IMG/VR virus record: IMGVR_UViG_3300028275_000006
Coordinates: 62,001 to 126,000 of that record
Length of the DNA: 64,000 nt
From: a virus
Strand: one strand, 5' to 3'
Made by a program: the position numbers and the translations under genes. This document shows positions 59,688-64,000 of this stretch, in pieces. The notes under the pieces were generated by a model. It worked only from the letters and a program-made list of their open reading frames with translations, searched no databases and was not told the origin of the DNA. Each line of letters opens with the position of its first letter. Position 1 is the first letter of the stretch.

Positions 59688-59697
59688 TATATTTAGC
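59688..59697 (-). promoter_or_regulatory. Late promoter (GCTAAATATA) in a small hairpin
   Basis: Minus strand GCTAAATATA about 20 nt before the ATG at 59668. CTCGCT and AGCGAG (59695-59700 and 59677-59682 on plus) flank it as a 6-bp inverted repeat. Confidence 0.6.
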
Positions 59698-59722
59698 GAG
59701 TTTTGGTATAGATACAATAGTC

Positions 59723-59746
59723 AAAAAAATACCCGCCGAAGCGGGT
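59723..59746 (-). terminator. Intrinsic terminator after the exonuclease operon
   Basis: Minus strand ACCCGC-TTCG-GCGGGT followed by ATTTTTTT: 6-bp GC-rich stem with a UUCG-type tetraloop and T-run, 12 bp past the stop at 59759. It separates early from late transcription. Confidence 0.92.
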
Positions 59747-59758
59747 AAAGTTTGTAGT

Positions 59759-60352
59759 TTATTCGTCTTCCCAGGGTACAGGAATCCAACCTAGTTTAAG
59801 TAAATCTGCTTCTATTTCTTCTGTAACAATGCCTTCGGGCACATATCCTGTACGCTTTTGCCATTGTTCATTAGTTTCTTTAGCATCGTACTCTTGATTA
59901 AGTCCGCCCATACCTGAACAGTACCAATCAATGTAATCACCTTCTTGACGCATATCTGCAACAATGCCGCCAGCACTACGCCAACTAGCACTCCACAAAT
60001 CTTTGTCAGGATCTTGTCGCAGATAAGGAAACATTTCTTTACGAACAAAACGCATATTACACATAGCCGCATAAAGATTCTGTGCATAGGCATCGCTGTT
60101 ACGAACCTTGGCTAGAATCCAATCTGTACTACGTAGGTCGTATTCTAAATTATTTTCCTGCCATTCGGGGTTAGACATGTTTTCTTCGTCTTGTTCACGA
60201 AAGGTTTTAAAAAGATTTAAGTAATCTTCTCTAGGCTCTTTACCTTCTTCCGCACAACGTTCGATATATCCGTTTAATTGAAAACTATGACGCTCTGGGC
60301 TTGAGCTTATTTTAACGTTTGTATCCGGTGAATCCGAGTTTTCTGTAGGCAT
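59759..60352 (-). CDS. Conserved hypothetical phage protein
   Basis: 197 residues. LRSTDWILAKVRNSDAYAQN, LYAAMCNMRFVRKEMFPYL and SASWRSAGGIVADMRQEGD then YIDWYCSG form a pattern common to an uncharacterised T4-like family ('WSCSWRxAGGIVAxxRxxGDYxDWYCSG'). It overlaps the exonuclease gene by 41 bp. Last gene of the early operon, followed by a strong terminator. Function unknown. Confidence 0.65.
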   Translation of the reverse strand: MPTENSDSPDTNVKISSSPERHSFQLNGYIERCAEEGKEPREDYLNLFKTFREQDEENMSNPEWQENNLEYDLRSTDWILAKVRNSDAYAQNLYAAMCNMRFVRKEMFPYLRQDPDKDLWSASWRSAGGIVADMRQEGDYIDWYCSGMGGLNQEYDAKETNEQWQKRTGYVPEGIVTEEIEADLLKLGWIPVPWEDE

Positions 60353-60845
60353 TACGCACTCCTATAGCCTGTCGTTTAGCATCTTCTAACGCATTGTGTT
60401 TTGCATCCTGCGGCATTTCAGGATCTGCTAGTTCAAACAATGTACGTGTGTCACGCATTTCCCAGAAGTTCCAAGGATATGCACGACCTAATTTTTCGTA
60501 GATATTCTGCAAAATCATTAAGTCAAAAGTAGCACCGTGACTCCAAAAATGACTGCACCCCCATGCTAGTGCATGAAACTGATTAATAACTTCATGGATT
60601 GGAATACGATCCCTTGGATCAAATGCTTCCTCCATGATGTTAGTATCCTGCTGATTCCACCATTTTAGTGTGTCGTCGCTTACAGTACAACCTAGAGCAT
60701 CTTGGCTGTCTATCTCCACACGCAGATAAAGTTCTTTCATGGGTGCATTTGTAAACGGATCAAACCTTACTGCGCCCAAGGTAAGAATAGTTGCTGTAGT
60801 CTTTGTGTCAAGAGTTTCCAAGTCGACCATTAAGTGTTGTGCCAT
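60312..60845 (-). CDS. DEDDh 3'-5' exonuclease/exoribonuclease
   Basis: 177 residues. MVDLETLDT supplies the first Asp/Glu pair (residues about 7-9), SHGATFDLMIL the second Asp, and KHNALEDAKRQAIGVRNAY the His/Asp of the DEDDh site. The WNFWEMRDTRTLFELAD stretch is typical of the small phage/YfjH-like exonuclease group. Probably trims 3' ends of DNA or RNA. Start codon 3 bp after the membrane-protein stop. Confidence 0.87.
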   Translation of the reverse strand: MAQHLMVDLETLDTKTTATILTLGAVRFDPFTNAPMKELYLRVEIDSQDALGCTVSDDTLKWWNQQDTNIMEEAFDPRDRIPIHEVINQFHALAWGCSHFWSHGATFDLMILQNIYEKLGRAYPWNFWEMRDTRTLFELADPEMPQDAKHNALEDAKRQAIGVRNAYRKLGFTGYKR

Positions 60846-60848
60846 ATA

Positions 60849-61211
60849 TTATACCAGAATGAAAATGATTAAAAGATAACCTAGTTGATGAGCCATTTGA
60901 TCTAGGCCTAAATGATTCCAAAATTCCTTAGTAGTAATATCTCTATTACCCCAATTCATTTTAGCCCAGTCTATGTGGTAGTGCATTATAAAATCTAACG
61001 CACCCATAGCCAGTGCTACATTAAGATTGGCCACAGTTAGCACGACTACGGTTGTACCAAAGCCGTGTTTTAGACTGTGTTTAATGCCACGCCAGTCGAG
61101 ATAAATTCCTTTATGCTTGACCTCTTCGTCACTTTGATTAACAAAGTCAATGTACCAATGCTTAACCTGAAGTAAAGCCAATAGAATGAGTGCAATAGTT
61201 AGATAGTCCAT
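60849..61211 (-). CDS. DUF3307-like membrane protein, probably leaderless mRNA
   Basis: 120 residues with hydrophobic segments at about 3-22, 48-70 and 105-120. KHWYIDFVNQSDEEVKHKGI and YLDWRGIKHSLKHGFGTTVVVL resemble DUF3307 ('L-x-x-H-x-x-x-DF-x-x-Q ... H...'). The -10 TATAAT lies 7 nt before the ATG, so the mRNA is probably leaderless. First gene of the exonuclease operon. Function unknown. Confidence 0.7.
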   Translation of the reverse strand: MDYLTIALILLALLQVKHWYIDFVNQSDEEVKHKGIYLDWRGIKHSLKHGFGTTVVVLTVANLNVALAMGALDFIMHYHIDWAKMNWGNRDITTKEFWNHLGLDQMAHQLGYLLIIFILV

Positions 61212-61218
61212 GCTTATG

Positions 61219-61247
61219 ATTATACTATCTTATTAATGTAAAGTCAA
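61219..61247 (-). promoter_or_regulatory. Sigma-70 promoter (leaderless) for the DUF3307-exonuclease operon
   Basis: Minus strand TTGACT (61242-61247), 17 bp, TATAAT (61219-61224), adjoining the stop of the upstream gene (61250). Confidence 0.88.
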
Positions 61248-61249
61248 GT

Positions 61250-61435
61250 TTACTTCTTGGGTTTATCGTTCGATTCGTCCAAATCGTAGTATTCGTTTTT
61301 CATTATTGCTTCATCAAACTTTTCTGCATCTGTCTTTTTATTTTTTCGAAAAATGTTATCGTAATTATTACGATAGTTGTCAGTGACTCCTTTGGTTTGA
61401 ATAGAGTCGCCTGTGATGTCGTTTCTTGCTACCAT
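61250..61435 (-). CDS. Small hypothetical protein
   Basis: 61 residues, very charged, probably disordered. VARNDITGDSIQTKGVTDNY and IFRKNKKTDAEKFDEAIMKN resemble a short conserved phage early protein ('GDxIxTKxxSxxYxxNYDxIF'). Preceded by AAGGAGTGTGGT. No function assigned. Confidence 0.65.
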   Translation of the reverse strand: MVARNDITGDSIQTKGVTDNYRNNYDNIFRKNKKTDAEKFDEAIMKNEYYDLDESNDKPKK

Positions 61436-61459
61436 ACCACACTCCTTAAAAGTATAGTT

Positions 61460-61487
61460 ATCTGGAGAAGGTCAAGTTCTCCAGATT
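61460..61487 (-). promoter_or_regulatory. Hairpin after the polynucleotide kinase gene
   Basis: ATCTGGAGAA-CTTGACC-TTCTCCAGAT on the minus strand: a 10-bp inverted repeat overlapping the stop of the kinase gene, with TTGAC in the loop but no -10 at proper distance and no T-run. Possibly an RNA processing or attenuation hairpin. Confidence 0.45.
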
Positions 61488-61930
61488 TCCTTAAAGCCTT
61501 CGTCTTCGGTTGGCATTTCAAAAGTATCAATCATGCTACGCATAACTGAATCTGGAATGTTCTTGCCTGGACGACTGGCTAAACGTCGATCCAATTCTTC
61601 CTTTTTAGGAGTTGGAAATACCACAGCAATATGTTCATAGTTAGGCAACATATTGAACTTACGCTTACGGCTCTTAATCGAAACACTGGTCTGATCCCAG
61701 ATGATATCTAAATTATTTGCCTTACAAATTTCGACTTGGTTAGCCATCAACTTTACGGCAATAGGCATATATTCATCAAAAACTTCGTTGTAGGTTTTAC
61801 CCATTTTTTCAGCGTATTCTTCCACAAACTTATCTGTGCTAACCACAGGAATATCCTTAGCCCAGTCTTGATTCTTAATCCAAGTGCTCTTACCTGCACC
61901 TGGCACTCCGATTAATTGATAACACTTCAT
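61472..61930 (-). CDS. Polynucleotide 5'-kinase (kinase domain only)
   Basis: 152 residues. IGVPGAGKSTWIKN is the P-loop (about 7-20), VVSTDKFVEEYAEKMGKTYNE resembles the T4 Pnk/AAA_33 kinase lid, IIWDQTSVSIKSRKRK the Walker B/Arg region and RRLASRPGKNIPDSVM the C-terminal nucleotide-binding segment. T4 Pnk has an additional HAD 3'-phosphatase domain, absent here. Probably phosphorylates 5'-OH ends for the RNA ligase encoded two genes upstream. 4-bp overlap with its upstream gene. Confidence 0.82.
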   Translation of the reverse strand: MKCYQLIGVPGAGKSTWIKNQDWAKDIPVVSTDKFVEEYAEKMGKTYNEVFDEYMPIAVKLMANQVEICKANNLDIIWDQTSVSIKSRKRKFNMLPNYEHIAVVFPTPKKEELDRRLASRPGKNIPDSVMRSMIDTFEMPTEDEGFKEIWRT

Positions 61931-62160
61931 GGTTGAAAGTTGTCCCTTCCTTTTGTATGCTTACTGATTTCGGCTAAGGTTGCCCTTAGCATTTGAATTT
62001 CCATTGCGGCTTCTTCTAACAAGTTAGCAATCTTGTCGGGCTTACCTTCTGTGACTGCTAACCTGCCAGGAATCTGCCTACGTATCTCTGCTCGTTTATA
62101 CAAGCGGAACACTAGGCTTTGCTCTGCTACAGGCAAATGACTTTCATCTTCACATCTCAT
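61927..62160 (-). CDS. Hypothetical protein between kinase and RNA ligase
   Basis: 77 residues from the ATG at 62160 (MRCEDESHLPVAEQSLVFR), which overlaps the RNA ligase stop as ATGA. Coiled C-terminal helix KIANLLEEAAMEIQMLRATL resembles the short 'ANLLxEAAxEIxxLR' helices of many phage small proteins. Function unknown; its position suggests a partner of the RNA repair enzymes. Confidence 0.6.
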   Translation of the reverse strand: MRCEDESHLPVAEQSLVFRLYKRAEIRRQIPGRLAVTEGKPDKIANLLEEAAMEIQMLRATLAEISKHTKGRDNFQP

Positions 62161-63041
62161 ACTGTCTCCATATAGTTGCGTACCCAAGATAAACGAGCTT
62201 GCTCGTCCATAGCAGTATACTCCTCAATGTTAGCACGGATAGCATCCACTAGTGGATAGTATTCTTCGTCTAAATTGTGCTTGATGTCTTTGTTCAAGTC
62301 TACTAACTTGTCTGTGCGTGGATTGCGAGCAACCCACTTTGAAGTCAAGTAGTAAGGTGACTTGATCTTAGAACCAACGCCGTCCTTAGTATAGAATACA
62401 AAACCTTCGTGCTTAACAGTCTTTACTAGAGCCTTTAACTCGCCTACTGTAGTAGTAAAGATATCCACAGGGAGGCATCCAAGATGCTTGCCCAAAGGTT
62501 CTAGCGTAAACTTTTCGTAGTATAACTTACCGTTCCAGTCTTTGTGACGGAATCCGATAAAGTACAGTCCAGGTTCTTCAGGTATGATGTGTGGGTCAGT
62601 TGGATGAACGCACTCAAACATAAAAGTAAAATCTGGGGCACATCTTAGTACATCACGGAAGTTATCAGTGATATATTCCTTTGCCATATCGACAAACTCG
62701 CCTGAAGTAGAACCTGTTGTTGAAACTAGGATATCTCCATTGTGCCAAGTCATAGCAACCATAAAGCCGTTAACTTTACGAAGTGCTGTGATCTCAGTAT
62801 CGTCGGATAGCACTGGTGCTTCCTTTTCAATACCATAGTTATAGATCTTTGTGAATGGTCGTTGTACTACATTAAACTCAGAGTCTACAATAGTACCTCG
62901 ACATTCGGCGATGTATTCGTTCCACAAGTTATCGTAGAACACTTTCTTCTTGTACTTTAGCACATAGATACCATCGCCACATTCTTTCATGTTGACTAGG
63001 TTACTAGTGTTTACATACTCCTTCAATTCATCTTTAAACAT
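62157..63041 (-). CDS. T4 RNA ligase 1-like (Rnl1/RnlA)
   Basis: 294 residues from the ATG at 63041 (MFKDELKEYVNTSNLVNM). ALRKVNGFMVAMTWHNGD holds motif I KxNG with the AMP-accepting Lys; AECRGTIVDSEFNVVQRPF is the preceding RG block; FMFECVHPTDPH is motif IIIa/IV-like, and EGFVFYTKDGVGSKIKSPYYL motifs IV-V. T4 Rnl1 (374 aa) has an extra C-terminal tRNA-recognition domain; here it is shorter. It seals RNA breaks, classically repairing tRNA cut by PrrC. Start overlaps the phosphoesterase stop by 8 bp. Confidence 0.88.
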   Translation of the reverse strand: MFKDELKEYVNTSNLVNMKECGDGIYVLKYKKKVFYDNLWNEYIAECRGTIVDSEFNVVQRPFTKIYNYGIEKEAPVLSDDTEITALRKVNGFMVAMTWHNGDILVSTTGSTSGEFVDMAKEYITDNFRDVLRCAPDFTFMFECVHPTDPHIIPEEPGLYFIGFRHKDWNGKLYYEKFTLEPLGKHLGCLPVDIFTTTVGELKALVKTVKHEGFVFYTKDGVGSKIKSPYYLTSKWVARNPRTDKLVDLNKDIKHNLDEEYYPLVDAIRANIEEYTAMDEQARLSWVRNYMETV

Positions 63042-63582
63042 GATGACCCTTAATTTCGTTGTTTTTAATTCTGCCAATCGCATATTCCATTGACACAACA
63101 ATCTCACCGGTTGAATCCATACCTACATCGAATGCACGATACTTTTCTAATCCACTAACACCTCCGTGTAAGTGACCATGAAAATGTAATGCTCCTCTGT
63201 GCATTTGATCCCACTCAGCAATCGGATAGTGAAACATGACAATCTTGTGACCATCATATGTAATATCCAAATACTCGTGTACTTCTGCAAACGCACCACG
63301 GAACGTTTCGTCCATCAATGTCTTACGGTCATGATTTCCTCTAATTAAAATCTTTGTGCCATTCAAACGCTTTACCATTCTACCAGCATCACTACCTGAC
63401 ATGAACGCTACATCGCCTAAGATGTAGACTGTGTCTTCAGGTTTGACTTTATGGTTCCATTCTTCGGCCATGGCGTTGTTCATATATGCAACGTCGTCTT
63501 TAAATCGTGCTCTCGTCACTGGACAGAACTTCATGATGTTCTTATGTCCAAAGTGTAAGTCGCTTGTAATCCATGTTTTCAT
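63034..63582 (-). CDS. Calcineurin-like phosphoesterase
   Basis: 182 residues from the ATG at 63582 (MKTWITSDLHFGHKNIMKF). Metal-site blocks: TSDLHFGHKN, YILGDVAFM, ILIRGNHDRKT, VMFHYPIAEWD and HFHGHLHGG, in order. It resembles phage/bacterial small MPE proteins related to YfcE/2',3'-cyclic phosphodiesterases. It is the first gene of the RNA ligase-kinase operon, so it could supply the end-healing phosphatase activity that the truncated kinase lacks (inference). Preceded by a sigma-70 promoter. Confidence 0.9.
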   Translation of the reverse strand: MKTWITSDLHFGHKNIMKFCPVTRARFKDDVAYMNNAMAEEWNHKVKPEDTVYILGDVAFMSGSDAGRMVKRLNGTKILIRGNHDRKTLMDETFRGAFAEVHEYLDITYDGHKIVMFHYPIAEWDQMHRGALHFHGHLHGGVSGLEKYRAFDVGMDSTGEIVVSMEYAIGRIKNNEIKGHHV

Positions 63583-63606
63583 TTTTTCGCTCTTCTTTCT
63601 TGTTAT

Positions 63607-63635
63607 ATTATACAGCCAAAAGAACGCCCTGTCAA
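63607..63635 (-). promoter_or_regulatory. Sigma-70 promoter for the RNA repair operon
   Basis: Minus strand TTGACA (63630-63635), 17 bp, TATAAT (63607-63612); both hexamers perfect. The -35 overlaps the terminator stem at 63626-63651. Confidence 0.9.
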
Positions 63636-63651
63636 CTCTCGAAGACAGGGC
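63626..63651 (-). terminator. Intrinsic terminator overlapping the next -35 box
   Basis: Minus strand GCCCTGTC / GACAGGGC (8-bp perfect stem, 10-nt loop) followed by GTTCTTTT, 11 nt past the phosphatase stop (63663). The -35 TTGACA is shared between loop and stem. Confidence 0.8.
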
Positions 63652-63662
63652 AAATGTTGTTT

Positions 63663-64000
63663 TTATACAACGGGCTTGTATGTGCGCCAATCGTCGATGT
63701 TGGGCTTTTCGTCCGCATCGTAGGTCCAACCCAAGGCTCGCATCATTCTGTGCTTAACGAGCAGATTAGGGCTTCTAAACCGCCCTGTATCCTGAAAGCC
63801 CAGCATTACGCCTACTTCGCATACAGCACCGCTACGACAAATTCCAGCAAAACAATGAACAACAACGTTCATTTTGTTATCCAAAGCGTGTTGTAAAAGA
63901 GCCACAAGTTGATTGGCTTGTTCTTGACTACACTTCATTGCTTCGTCGTCTACGTGGTCGTTTTCCTCCACGTCCAAAAATTCAAAGTTATGAATTTCCT
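63663..64000 (-). CDS. Tyrosine/dual-specificity phosphatase-like protein (N-terminus outside window)
   Basis: The frame runs off the right edge (EIHNFEFLDVEENDH is still coding there), so the start is missing. VVVHCFAGICRSGAVCEVGVML is the PTP loop (HCx5RS: Cys nucleophile and Arg), with a possible general acid in the preceding DDEAMKCSQEQA region. C-terminus SPNLLVKHRMMRALGW then DWRTYKPVV. Similar small phage phosphatases are known. Substrate (protein, RNA cap-like 5' phosphate or lipid) cannot be told. Followed by a terminator. Confidence 0.8.
   Translation of the reverse strand, partial: EIHNFEFLDVEENDHVDDEAMKCSQEQANQLVALLQHALDNKMNVVVHCFAGICRSGAVCEVGVMLGFQDTGRFRSPNLLVKHRMMRALGWTYDADEKPNIDDWRTYKPVV

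Noticed and set aside
61440-61487. Sigma-70 promoter in front of the 61-residue gene (TTGACC plus TATACT)
   Set aside because: The spacing is only 13 bp; reported as a hairpin without promoter function.

Overview
The window looks like part of the genome of a lytic, T4-like (myovirus-type) tailed phage of the marine/freshwater kind related to cyanophages and Pelagibacter/methylophage myoviruses. The evidence is a T4-type clamp-loader ATPase (gp44), T4-type DNA ligase, T4-type RNA ligase 1, dCMP deaminase, PhoH, a MazG-like pyrophosphohydrolase, a GroES-like co-chaperonin, many conserved small myovirus proteins, large fibre genes with 'NDGTGD' or 'RRGTTAE' N-termini, and T4-style TATAAATA late promoters. 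A GH19 endolysin and a spanin pair point to a Gram-negative host. The DNA is AT-rich, genes are packed with 1-40 bp overlaps, and most genes lie on the minus strand. I found no tRNA, CRISPR array, integrase or insertion sequence. Both window edges cut a gene.

Layout, left to right. 1-4.8 kb: a late operon of probable internal or head-associated enzymes (HAD/metallopeptidase fusion, HxGH nucleotidyltransferase, KxDG ligase-like protein, Pol-beta-type nucleotidyltransferase), two of which share an N-terminus resembling T4 capsid-targeting peptides. 4.9-9.0 kb: a proteostasis operon, DnaJ - peptide deformylase - ClpA - unknown. 9.1-13.1 kb: a late operon ending in the lysis cassette (GH19 endolysin, i-spanin, o-spanin, DUF4337 membrane protein, holin, secreted small protein). 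13.2-17.3 kb: PhoH on plus, then replication, nucleotide and chaperone genes on minus. 17.4-32.5 kb: small tail-region proteins and a fibre locus ending in a giant 3092-residue protein. 32.6-36.2 kb: histone-H1-like protein, UV endonuclease, glycosyltransferase, QueD-like enzyme. 36.2-41.9 kb: a second fibre locus with divergent late promoters, including a LamG/Calx-beta candidate receptor-binding protein. 41.9-54.8 kb: early operons with ClpP, DNA ligase, phosphoesterase, HNH nuclease, a DGQHT (ParB/DndB-like) protein, translation initiation factor IF-1 and an AbrB-like protein. 54.9-59.7 kb: a structural subtilisin-like protease and another fibre. 59.8-64.0 kb: exonuclease, polynucleotide kinase, RNA ligase 1, phosphoesterase and a tyrosine-phosphatase-like protein.

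Two promoter classes explain the layout. Twelve near-perfect host sigma-70 promoters (spacer 17 bp in eleven, 18 bp in one) each sit on or next to the stop codon of the upstream gene and drive non-structural operons. Structural and lysis operons instead have (C/G/T)(A/C)TAAATA late promoters. In five early promoters the start ATG lies only 6-7 nt beyond the -10 box, predicting leaderless mRNAs. In three places an intrinsic terminator hairpin overlaps the next promoter.

Taken together, the early genes appear to remodel host protein quality control (DnaJ, deformylase, GroES, complete ClpA+ClpP) and translation (IF-1, leaderless transcripts, RNA repair). The most unusual elements are the phage-encoded IF-1, the phage ClpAP pair, the leaderless/terminator-embedded promoters and the virion-locus subtilase. 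All functional statements rest on reading motifs by eye; no database search was run.
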